A stretch of 64,000 bases of DNA from Glycocaulis abyssi (GTDB taxonomy: Bacteria; Pseudomonadota; Alphaproteobacteria; Caulobacterales; Maricaulaceae): the NCBI RefSeq assembly GCF_041429775.1, contig NZ_CP163421.1, positions 2,381,001-2,445,000 of the forward strand, given 5' to 3'. The notes below the pieces were generated by a model. That model saw only the letters and a program-made list of their open reading frames with translations. It ran no database searches and had not been told where the DNA came from. How positions within the stretch are numbered: the first letter of the stretch is position 1; each line of letters starts with the position of its first letter. A program made the translations under genes and the position numbers. This document shows positions 57,981-64,000 of the stretch, piece after piece.

Positions 57981-58744
57981 GCGGATGGCCTCTTGCGGCT
58001 GCGTTTCAGCTTTGCGGCCGATTGCTCGGCGCTGTTGCCCGTCAGCATCCGGAAGGCACCGGCAAGGCTCTGGTCCGGCGCGCTGCCAATCAGGCCGGCG
58101 GGCGTTGTATCGCTGACAATACGCCCGCCTGTGATGACAATCGCGCGGGTGCATATCGCCTCGACTTCATCGAGCAGATGGGTCGAGATCAATATGGTTT
58201 TCTCCGGCGCCATCATGCGGATCAGGGCGCGCACCCCGTCCTTCTGGTTGGGATCCAGCCCGTCGGTCGGCTCATCAAGGACGAGAACGGCCGGATCGTG
58301 GGCAATCGCGGCGGCCAGCGCCGCACGGCGCTTGAACCCTTTGGAGAGCATGCCGATGGGCCGGTTGGCAGTCTCGCCCATGCGCGCGCGCTCCAGCGCC
58401 AGCTCGGCTGCGTTGCGAAGCGCCTTGCCGGTAAAGCCGCGCACACGCAGATGAAACCGGGTAAAGGCGCGCGGTGTCATGGCCGGGTAGGCGGGTGCAC
58501 CTTCGGGCAGATAGCCAAGCGCGCTCTGGGCTGCGCGGCGTGCGCGCACCACATCATGGCCGGCAATCGCGGCTGTGCCGGAATCCGGTTCCAGACACCC
58601 GGTCAGCATGCGCATCGTGGTGGATTTGCCAGCCCCGTTCGGGCCGAGCAGGGCAACAACCTCGCCCTTTGCAGCCGAAAAACTGATGCCATCGACCGCG
58701 CGCGTGGGGCCGAAATGCTTCACAAGGTCATGCGCGTCTATCAT
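57977..58744 (-). CDS. ABC transporter ATPase (GldA-like)
   Basis: 255 residues from ATG at 58744. Walker A is GPNGAGKST, the signature region LSKGFKRR (a variant of LSGGQ), Walker B VLVLDEP and the switch His STH in ISTHLLDEVEA. It is the first gene of the operon ATPase-permease-GldG-DUF4340, all with 4-bp overlaps. The substrate is unknown. The start at 58744 was chosen because the longer frame to 58792 adds an unlikely hydrophobic N-terminus. Confidence 0.88.
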   Translation of the reverse strand: MIDAHDLVKHFGPTRAVDGISFSAAKGEVVALLGPNGAGKSTTMRMLTGCLEPDSGTAAIAGHDVVRARRAAQSALGYLPEGAPAYPAMTPRAFTRFHLRVRGFTGKALRNAAELALERARMGETANRPIGMLSKGFKRRAALAAAIAHDPAVLVLDEPTDGLDPNQKDGVRALIRMMAPEKTILISTHLLDEVEAICTRAIVITGGRIVSDTTPAGLIGSAPDQSLAGAFRMLTGNSAEQSAAKLKRSRKRPSA

Positions 58745-59077
58745 GGGGCGGGCAAGAACCAGGTCGCAGGAAAAACGAGAAAGCAAAGCCATAGCGCGCC
58801 TGACGCGCCGCGGCTAGCCGCATCGGTGATGCTGGCGCGCAAGATACTGGAAAAAAGGGGGTGTACCGGCCAGCCCGGCAAGCCCGGATCCGGGGGGCTG
58901 GGGGGGCTGAAATCCAGATCAGGCTTGATGGCCCGGAACCGACCGGCACCGCTCAAAATGCGCACGCGGTGCGGCGCGCGGACGGCGGGAATAAGGCGGG
59001 ACTGTGGCAGCGCATGAAATCTTTGTAAGTCGACGCGAATTCCCCCAAGCTGGGTCATCCGCAATCTGGACACCGGC
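58745..59077. other. 333-bp gene-free stretch before DUF2794
   Basis: Presumably holds the divergent promoters of the ABC operon (leftward) and DUF2794 (rightward). The sequence has long G runs near 58890-58910 but no convincing hairpin terminator, tRNA or coding frame; frames that do exist have unlikely composition. Confidence 0.4.
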
Positions 59078-59404
59078 ATGACACCACTGGACGCGCAAGC
59101 TGGCAGCCCCAAGGTGATGTTCGATCGCCGCGAGCTGGATACGATTTTGCGTGTCTATGGCATGATGGTGGCGGCGGGCGAATGGCGCGACTACGCCATT
59201 GACGGCCTCAAGGACCGCGCGGAGTTTTCCGTTTTCCGCCACGCGGCGGAGTTTCCCCTCTACCGTATCGTCAAGACGCCTGCCGATGCGCGAAAGCAGG
59301 GCGCGTGGAAGATCGTTTCGGCCACCGGCGTGATCCTCAGGCGCGGCCATGAGCTGGCGCAGGTGCTGAAAGTTTTCGACAAGGCGCGGCTAAGGCTGGC
59401 GTGA
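59078..59404 (+). CDS. DUF2794 domain protein
   Basis: 108 residues. The whole protein is the DUF2794 domain: FDRRELDTILRVYGMMVAAGEWRDYAID, then FSVFRHAAEFPLYRIVKTPADARKQGAW and RRGHELAQVLKVFDK. It is a short family found mainly in alphaproteobacteria with no known function. An alternative start at ATG 59117 would remove the first 13 residues. It ends just before a repeat-rich stretch. Confidence 0.85.
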   Translation: MTPLDAQAGSPKVMFDRRELDTILRVYGMMVAAGEWRDYAIDGLKDRAEFSVFRHAAEFPLYRIVKTPADARKQGAWKIVSATGVILRRGHELAQVLKVFDKARLRLA

Positions 59405-59422
59405 GGTGACGATCTCTCTTGT

Positions 59423-59530
59423 CCTCCCCCGTTTACGGGGGAGGTGGTCCGAAGGACCGGAGGGGGGATGTTTTATTATGAGTTCCCCCCCCCTCGCCGC
59501 TTCGCGGCACTCCCCCCGTGAACGGGGGGA
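59423..59530. repeat. Composite G/C-run inverted repeats
   Basis: CCTCCCCCGT-TT-ACGGGGGAGG (59423-59444) is a perfect 10-bp hairpin; GGTCC-GAA-GGACC (59446-59458) is a second; TCCCCCCGT-GA-ACGGGGGGA (59511-59530) a third. This is the dispersed CCTCCCCCGTTTACGGGGGAGG-type intergenic element known from alphaproteobacterial genomes and probably has no gene product. Confidence 0.7.
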
Positions 59531-59569
59531 GACAGGGACAAGCCGGGCCATGACAACAGTTCGGCAACA

Positions 59570-59597
59570 AAAAAAGCCCCGGCCAGATGACCGGGGC
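59570..59597 (-). terminator. Intrinsic terminator after BI-1 gene
   Basis: Read leftward, GCCCCGG (59597-59591) pairs with CCGGGGC (59582-59576) around an 8-base loop, followed by TTTTTTTG. This closes the leftward Bax-inhibitor gene ending at 59626. Confidence 0.8.
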
Positions 59598-59625
59598 GCT
59601 TTCATGTTCGAAAGGCGTTTGAAGC

Positions 59626-60396
59626 CTAGTCGCGATTGCCCAGCAGCATCAGGATGACCTGGAACATGTTCACGAACGCGATGTAGAGGTTCAGCGCGCC
59701 GTAATTGGTCATCACGGCCATGGAGCGCTGGTCGCCTGCAATGCTGGCATAGGTCAGCTTCAGGTTCTGCGTCTGCCAGGCGGTCACGCCTGCCATCAGC
59801 ACCAGCACGGCCAGCTGGATAATCATTTCCATGCCGCTCGACTGGATGAAGAAGCTGTTGATGATACCGATGGCGATCACGCCCAGCACGCCCATGAAGA
59901 GGAAGACGCGCAAGGGCTGCAGGTTCGTCTTCGTGGTGTAGCCATAGAGCGACAGGCCCAGGAAGGCCGCGGCCGTGATGGCAAAAGCCTGCGCGATGGT
60001 GCCGAAGGTGATGTTCAGCGTCGTGCCCGACATGGTTTCGCCGGCAACGCCCGACAGGGCCAGCGCCACCCAGATGGACAGGCCAGAGCCGATCAGCGCG
60101 ACAATCGCCCAGTACAGCACCGCCGATCCGACCGGAGAGGGGTTACGCATGAAGAACATCGAGCCGAACAGCAGCGCGATGGGACCAAACTGGACGACAA
60201 AGATCAGCGGCGGGGTCAGCACGGCCTGTGTCAGGGCCGGAATGGCCGCACTGCCGATCAGGAAGGCCAGCGCGCCCGACACAAGAAGGCCAAGGGCCAT
60301 CTTGTTGTAGACGCCCAGCATGAAGCTGCGAAGCCCGGCATCGACGCTTGTGTCGAGCGTGCCTGCGCCATAGGCGGGTCTGGAAAACTGGTTCAT
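59626..60396 (-). CDS. Bax inhibitor-1/YccA-family membrane protein
   Basis: 256 residues from ATG at 60396 (the longer frame to 60450 has an unlikely N-terminus). Seven helices; YNKMALGLLVSGALAFLIGS at helix 1, and SLYGYTTKTNLQPLRVFLFMGVLGVIAIGI and MNYGALNLYIAFVNMFQVILMLLG-like ends are family segments (here TNYGALNLYIAFVNMF). Bacterial BI-1 proteins act as pH-sensitive calcium leak channels or FtsH modulators; which applies here is unknown. Confidence 0.9.
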   Translation of the reverse strand: MNQFSRPAYGAGTLDTSVDAGLRSFMLGVYNKMALGLLVSGALAFLIGSAAIPALTQAVLTPPLIFVVQFGPIALLFGSMFFMRNPSPVGSAVLYWAIVALIGSGLSIWVALALSGVAGETMSGTTLNITFGTIAQAFAITAAAFLGLSLYGYTTKTNLQPLRVFLFMGVLGVIAIGIINSFFIQSSGMEMIIQLAVLVLMAGVTAWQTQNLKLTYASIAGDQRSMAVMTNYGALNLYIAFVNMFQVILMLLGNRD

Positions 60397-60538
60397 GGGT
60401 GTCTCACTAACCTCATTGCAAACAGGGGCAGCGGACGGGTGCGACGGCACCCACGCTTGTTTCTATATATCATGGGGAAACACGCCCGATTCAAGGGAAA
60501 CCGCCATGACAAGCTGTGTCAGGCGGCCCATATCTTTC

Positions 60539-60706
60539 CCCTCGTCCTTCGAGACGCCCGCTTCGCTCGCCCATTCAAACCCCAAACACTGTCATCACCC
60601 GCATTGCCTTGCCCCTCGTCATGCCCGCGCAAGCGGGCATCCAGAGCTGATTGGCAACTGTCTTTGCCCTTCGATCTCTGGACCCCCGTCGTCACGGGGG
60701 TGACGA
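60539..60706. repeat. Dispersed intergenic repeat fragments
   Basis: An 18-base copy of the arm seen at 25899 lies at 60539-60556 (half of that element only). CTCGTCA (60615-60621) and TGACG (60701-60705), with ATCCAGAG and CTCTGGA inside, form a second imperfect inverted repeat. The CTCGTCATGCCCGCGCA sequence here recurs near 25775. These fill much of the gene-free stretch 60397-60760. Confidence 0.6.
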
Positions 60707-60754
60707 AGAGGCGGAGGATAGATCCCCACTTATCCCCCTCCTGTGAACTTGCCG

Positions 60755-61126
60755 CATAATAGCCAGCGTTCATCTCCGGCAAGACGGCGGTCCGGAATGC
60801 GTCCCGGCCGGGAGATGAAGCGGTGACTTGAGACGGGGTGCGCCCTGATGTCTGGCCAATGCCGGGCATCGACGCGGGGTTCACCCTCAGGTTCAGGCGG
60901 CCGGCAGAGCGGAAAACCGTAGCGGGCGCGGCTCGTCTCACCCTTGTGGACGGCTATACAGGTCCAGCTGGACCGGCTGACCCTTGGGAGGGCTTGCTGA
61001 CGTCACGGAGGCTACGGCTATGGAGCAGCGTAAGGTATCCGCCCCGGCTGAAGAAACACCTGCGTGCGGGCGGCCTTGAGAGGGCCCGTTTGAACGTTCG
61101 CGATTGGCCATCCCATGGCCGCCCGC
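60755..61126 (+). ncRNA. Candidate structured non-coding RNA upstream of trmB stop
   Basis: No plausible gene is present from 60397 to 61187, but several long, strongly paired segments lie in order: stem A 60769-60780/60807-60819 (12 bp, one bulge), stem B 60830-60835/60934-60939 continuing through 60840-60845/60924-60929 (6+6 bp around a 4x4 loop), a perfect palindrome GGTCCAGCTGGACC at 60961-60974, and stem D 61066-61075/61117-61126 (10 bp perfect). CATAAT at 60755-60760 could be a -10. It does not carry the conserved cores of RNase P, tmRNA, SRP or 6S RNA that I could check, and the strand is uncertain. Confidence 0.35.
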
Positions 61127-61187
61127 GCCATCCGTTGCCTCAACCTCACTCCGGAACCGGGTGGGGATGGGGGTGTTGGACGCTGCG

Positions 61188-61877
61188 TCAGGCGGCTTTA
61201 CGCTCGAAATCCATGAAGACCGGGTCGATATCGCCCAGATGCTTGGACTGGTAGCGCGTCGTGATGTGATCTTCCGGCGCGACACGCCAGTCATCGGCGC
61301 AAGCGGCCGTCCATTGAAGCTCCGGCACGTCCAGCAATAGCGGCAGCGCCCAGTCGGCATAGACGCGCACATCGGTTGCCACCCTCAGCCGCCCGCCCGG
61401 CTTCAGGATGCGCGACAGCTGAGCCGCGGTATCGGCCTGCACAAACCGCCGGAAGGCATGGCGCTTTTTCGGCCACGGATCGGGAAACAGCAGGAACACC
61501 CGGTCAAAAGCGGCATCGGGCATGCGTTCGATCTCGTCGCGCGCATCGGCGCGTTTCACCCGAACATTGGAAAGCCCGTGCTCCTCAATGCCGGTCAGCG
61601 CCTTGGCGACGCCATTGAGGAAGGGCTCGATCCCGATAAAGCCGGTATCGGATGCGCGCGCGGCCTGCCCGATCAGATGCTCGGACGCGCCAAACCCGAT
61701 CTCCAGAACATGCGCCTTGAAGCCCGGCAGCAGGGCCTGCGGGTCAACCGCGCCCTCATCGGCCCAGCTAAGGCCCGGCAGCATCGTATCCACCAGATGC
61801 TGCTGGCGCGCCGACAGGGCATGGCCCTTGGCCCGCCCGTAAAGGCGCCGGGAGGAGGCGGGCTTTTCCTCGCTCAT
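61188..61877 (-). CDS. trmB: tRNA (guanine-N7)-methyltransferase TrmB
   Basis: 229 residues from ATG at 61877; a TTG at 61889 would overlap metK. The SAM-binding loop is LEIGFGASEHLIG, and FPDPWPKKRHAFRRF is the TrmB signature. It methylates G46 in the variable loop of tRNA. It follows metK by 4 bases in one operon, so the enzyme that makes SAM and one that uses it are coexpressed. Confidence 0.95.
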   Translation of the reverse strand: MSEEKPASSRRLYGRAKGHALSARQQHLVDTMLPGLSWADEGAVDPQALLPGFKAHVLEIGFGASEHLIGQAARASDTGFIGIEPFLNGVAKALTGIEEHGLSNVRVKRADARDEIERMPDAAFDRVFLLFPDPWPKKRHAFRRFVQADTAAQLSRILKPGGRLRVATDVRVYADWALPLLLDVPELQWTAACADDWRVAPEDHITTRYQSKHLGDIDPVFMDFERKAA

Positions 61878-61881
61878 GGCG

Positions 61882-63066
61882 TCAGGCAAGGCCCTTGAGC
61901 TGGTCTACAAGGTCGGTCTTCTCCCAGGAGAAGCCGCCATCAGCGTCCGGCGTGCGACCGAAATGGCCATAGGCCGCCGTGCGCGCATAGATCGGCTTGT
62001 TCAGCTGAAGATGGGTGCGGATGCCGCGCGGCGACAGATTCATCAGCTGCGGCAGCACGCTTTCCAGCTTTGCCTCATCGATATTGCCCGTGCCGTGCAG
62101 ATCGACATAGACCGCCAGAGGCTTGGCCACGCCGATAGCATATGCGAGCTGGATCGTGCACTTTCGCGCCAGCCCCGCTGCCACGACATTCTTGGCCAGA
62201 TAGCGCGCGGCATAGGCTGCCGAGCGGTCCACCTTGGTCGGATCCTTGCCCGAAAACGCGCCGCCGCCATGGGGCGCCGCGCCGCCATAGGTGTCCACGA
62301 TGATCTTGCGGCCCGTCAGGCCGGCATCGCCATCCGGTCCGCCAATGACGAACTTGCCGGTCGGGTTCACGTAGAATTCGTCCTCGGGCGGGAACCAGCC
62401 CTCGGGCAGCACCGATTTCACCACCGGGCGCACCAGCTCGCGCACCTCGTCCAGAGACGCGCCTGCAGTGTGCTGGGTGGAGACCACCACCGAGGTGACG
62501 CCAACCGGCTGGCCGTTCTCATAGCGCAGGGACACCTGCGACTTGGCGTCCGGCTCGAACTGTTTCACCGCGCCGGATTTGCGCAGCCGGGCCATCTCTT
62601 TGAGGATCTGGTGGGAATAGAGGATGGGGGCTGGCATCAGTTCCGGCGTCTCGTCGGTGGCAAAGCCGAACATGATGCCCTGATCGCCTGCGCCTTCCTC
62701 GGTATAGGAGCCTGTGCCTTCATCCACACCGGCGGCGATGTCGGCGGATTGTTCGTGAAGATAGTTGGAGAAGGCCGCCGTTTCCCAGTGGAAGCCGTCC
62801 TGCTCGTAGCCGATATCCTTCACCGCTGCGCGCACGGCCGCCTCTATCGCGTCACCGGACACCTCATTGGCGCAGCGCACCTCGCCAGCCAGCACGATCC
62901 GGTTGGTGGTGGTCAGCGTTTCGCACGCCACACGCGCCACCGGGTCGCTGGCAAGATAGAGGTCAACGATCGTGTCGGAGATACGGTCGCATACCTTGTC
63001 GGGATGCCCCTCAGAAACACTCTCGCTGGTAAAGATATAGGATGAACGCGCCACAAATGACCTCAT
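61882..63066 (-). CDS. metK: S-adenosylmethionine synthetase
   Basis: 394 residues. Typical segments: [15 protein letters not shown] with the catalytic His, [16 protein letters not shown], and [19 protein letters not shown] with the P-loop-like phosphate-binding part. It makes SAM from methionine and ATP. Its start codon is inside an 8-bp AT-rich inverted repeat (63065-63084), a probable operator or start-site hairpin. Located in the conserved lnt-regulator-metK-trmB order; 73 bases separate it from the regulator. Confidence 0.97.
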   Translation of the reverse strand: MRSFVARSSYIFTSESVSEGHPDKVCDRISDTIVDLYLASDPVARVACETLTTTNRIVLAGEVRCANEVSGDAIEAAVRAAVKDIGYEQDGFHWETAAFSNYLHEQSADIAAGVDEGTGSYTEEGAGDQGIMFGFATDETPELMPAPILYSHQILKEMARLRKSGAVKQFEPDAKSQVSLRYENGQPVGVTSVVVSTQHTAGASLDEVRELVRPVVKSVLPEGWFPPEDEFYVNPTGKFVIGGPDGDAGLTGRKIIVDTYGGAAPHGGGAFSGKDPTKVDRSAAYAARYLAKNVVAAGLARKCTIQLAYAIGVAKPLAVYVDLHGTGNIDEAKLESVLPQLMNLSPRGIRTHLQLNKPIYARTAAYGHFGRTPDADGGFSWEKTDLVDQLKGLA

Positions 63067-63084
63067 ATAAAGCTTCCTTTATAT
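63065..63084. promoter_or_regulatory. Inverted repeat overlapping the metK start codon
   Basis: ATATAAAG (63065-63072) and CTTTATAT (63077-63084) form a perfect 8-bp inverted repeat with a 4-base spacer. It covers the metK start codon and its ribosome site (AAGGA) on the leftward strand. It could be an operator or an RNA hairpin that masks the start. Confidence 0.6.
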
Positions 63085-63139
63085 GCGGGCTTAAAGACCA
63101 TCTGGGCCGCGAACGCAAGCGGGGAAGTGTGTACCCGCC

Positions 63140-63559
63140 CTATTCGCCGGCCTGATCGCTGTCGGCCAGCGAGCGGACAAGCTCGAGTACACGGCGGCGC
63201 ACCTTGGGGTCGGTGATTTTCGAAAAGGCCTGTGCCAGCGCCACGCCGTCGGGCGATTGCAGGAAGTCATTGACGATCGGCGTCTGGTCGCCTTCGGCAA
63301 ATCCGGTGGGCTGCTGCGCCGTGCTGGTGGCGCCATCGTAGAAGAAGGAGACGGGCACTTCGAGAACCCGCGCCAGATGCCAGAGCCGTCCGGCACCGAT
63401 GCGATTGGCCCCGCGCTCATACTTTTGCACCTGCTGGAACGTGACGCCGAGCTCCTCGCCAAGCTTCTCCTGGCTCATTTCCATCATCTGCCGGCGCAGC
63501 CGGACGCGTGAACCGACATGACGGTCTATCGGATTGGGCTCTCGCGGGTTGGGCGGCAT
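63140..63559 (-). CDS. XRE regulator, PraR/PhrR-like
   Basis: 139 residues. An N-terminal Cro/C1 helix-turn-helix (about 12-70: VGSRVRLRRQMMEMSQEKLGEELGVTFQQVQKYERGANRIGAGRLWHLARVLEVPVSFFYDG) is followed by a disordered linker and a short helical tail (KITDPKVRRRVLELVRSLAD). Rhizobial PraR and PhrR, which control biofilm and acid responses, have this layout and the same location between lnt and metK. AAGGA lies before ATG at 63559. Its own promoter region holds the AGTGA/TCACT repeat. Confidence 0.87.
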   Translation of the reverse strand: MPPNPREPNPIDRHVGSRVRLRRQMMEMSQEKLGEELGVTFQQVQKYERGANRIGAGRLWHLARVLEVPVSFFYDGATSTAQQPTGFAEGDQTPIVNDFLQSPDGVALAQAFSKITDPKVRRRVLELVRSLADSDQAGE

Positions 63560-63612
63560 GACAAACTATCCTTGAACAAGCAAAGCCCACATGTCCTTGA
63601 TAACAATAGCAC

Positions 63613-63625
63613 AGTGAGTTTCACT
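63613..63625. promoter_or_regulatory. Inverted repeat upstream of the XRE regulator
   Basis: AGTGA (63613-63617) and TCACT (63621-63625) form a perfect 5-bp inverted repeat with a GTT spacer in the 91-base space between lnt and the regulator gene, a candidate autoregulatory site. Confidence 0.4.
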
Positions 63626-63650
63626 ATCGAAGCGAAAACAATCTCAGGTG

Positions 63651-64000
63651 TTACTGTCTCTGGTTTCGGGCAGAGGCAATGAAAACGGCAAGTTGCAGGC
63701 CTCCAAGTAATATAAGCCCGCCTGCAATCCATAGAGAATTTCCATGAACCGCGTATACCACTGGTTGGAGCGCCGAAGGCAGGTTTATGTCAAGTGTTTC
63801 GTTCATTTGTGGATCAGTTAACCGGACTGCCCGGCCGTAGGAATCGATCAGTCCGGATGCCCCTAGCGATGCCGAGCGCACCATGGGCAACCCTTCTTCA
63901 ATCGCCCGGTAGCGCGCCTGATTGAGATGTTGGCGCGGGCCGGCCGAATTTCCATACCACGCATCGTTGGAAATATTGAGCAGGAAGGCTGGCCGGTTGT
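63651..64000 (-). CDS. lnt: Apolipoprotein N-acyltransferase (3' part)
   Basis: The frame stays open to the window edge and is read leftward, so the 5' part is beyond 64000; about 115 residues are visible. NRPAFLLNISNDAWYG, then AGPRQHLNQARYRAIEEGLP and VRSASLGASGLIDSYGRAVRL match the C-terminal nitrilase-like part of Lnt near the active site; the last part has one membrane helix and ends with ASARNQRQ. Lnt adds the third acyl chain to lipoproteins in the inner membrane. It sits in the usual order before the PraR-like gene and metK. Confidence 0.92.
   Translation of the reverse strand, partial: NRPAFLLNISNDAWYGNSAGPRQHLNQARYRAIEEGLPMVRSASLGASGLIDSYGRAVRLTDPQMNETLDINLPSALQPVVYAVHGNSLWIAGGLILLGGLQLAVFIASARNQRQ

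Noticed and set aside
58728-58949. Short frame upstream of the ABC ATPase gene
   Set aside because: It overlaps G-run-rich intergenic DNA, lacks a ribosome site and has no protein-like composition.
60789-60815. Possible SRP RNA tetraloop (GGTCCGGAA)
   Set aside because: The following bases do not match the conserved GGAAGGAAGCAGCC continuation, so a 4.5S RNA cannot be supported.
60755-61187. RNase P RNA, two-piece tmRNA or 6S RNA
   Set aside because: I saw no GAGGAAAGTCC core, no tag codons or T-arm GGTTCRA sequence, and no 6S-type closing stem and bubble; a structured RNA remains possible but unnamed.
61876-63045. 389-codon frame antisense to metK
   Set aside because: Complement of the conserved metK sequence, with low-complexity composition.

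Overview
The window is 64 kb of high-GC chromosomal DNA from an alphaproteobacterium. A marine or stalked-type lineage near Maricaulales/Hyphomonadales is my best guess. This rests on gene orders I recognise: hemW-rdgB beside a penicillin-binding-protein activator; hrcA-grpE and dnaK-dnaJ-dapB near rph; DUF2244 next to an Ada-like gene; mtaB-ftsY-yciB; and lnt / PraR-like regulator / metK / trmB. No rRNA, tRNA, CRISPR array, prophage or transposase was found.

Layout. 1-5.1 kb: end of a periplasmic activator gene, hemW-rdgB, an unlisted 38-residue membrane peptide gene, a DUF2975/HTH pair, an AT-rich orphan gene and lolA. 5.3-9.5 kb: DUF2244, an Ada-type O6-alkylguanine methyltransferase, glyoxalase I, a small Myb-like DNA-binding protein and a stand-alone HMG-CoA reductase. 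9.5-19.3 kb: the proteostasis block (rph, hrcA, grpE, dnaK, dnaJ), interrupted by two paralogous glycine-zipper lipoproteins, alkB and a lipoprotein, followed by dapB. 19.3-25.8 kb: polA, a small lipoprotein, a LysE-type exporter and gyrB.

26.0-30.5 kb is a sulfur-stress locus. A BigR/SqrR-like ArsR regulator, an ETHE1/Blh-like metallohydrolase, a DUF442 phosphatase-like protein and a SulP transporter are read leftward, and two YeeE/YedE membrane proteins are read rightward. A perfect 12-bp palindrome lies between them on the predicted leftward promoter. 30.6-38.9 kb holds DUF1295, two orphan genes, a TetR-controlled RND efflux pair and a divergent, internally repeated PiT-like membrane protein. 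38.9-44.8 kb encodes tamA-tamB, and 45.0-49.4 kb a second RND pair. Neither RND pair has its own outer-membrane channel.

49.4-64 kb: mtaB-ftsY-DMT transporter, yciB, DUF1223, an ABC-2/GldG/DUF4340 operon of four genes joined by 4-bp overlaps, DUF2794, a Bax-inhibitor-1 protein, a roughly 360-bp structured intergenic region that may encode an RNA, then trmB, metK, a PraR/PhrR-like regulator and the 3' end of lnt.

Several intergenic spaces carry long inverted repeats of the dispersed alphaproteobacterial type. Genes are tightly packed, with many 1-4 bp start/stop overlaps and some GTG or TTG starts. Nothing in the window is clearly a new system. The best leads are the structured intergenic region near 61 kb, the split sulfur locus with its SulP gene, the isolated HMG-CoA reductase and the PiT-like protein.
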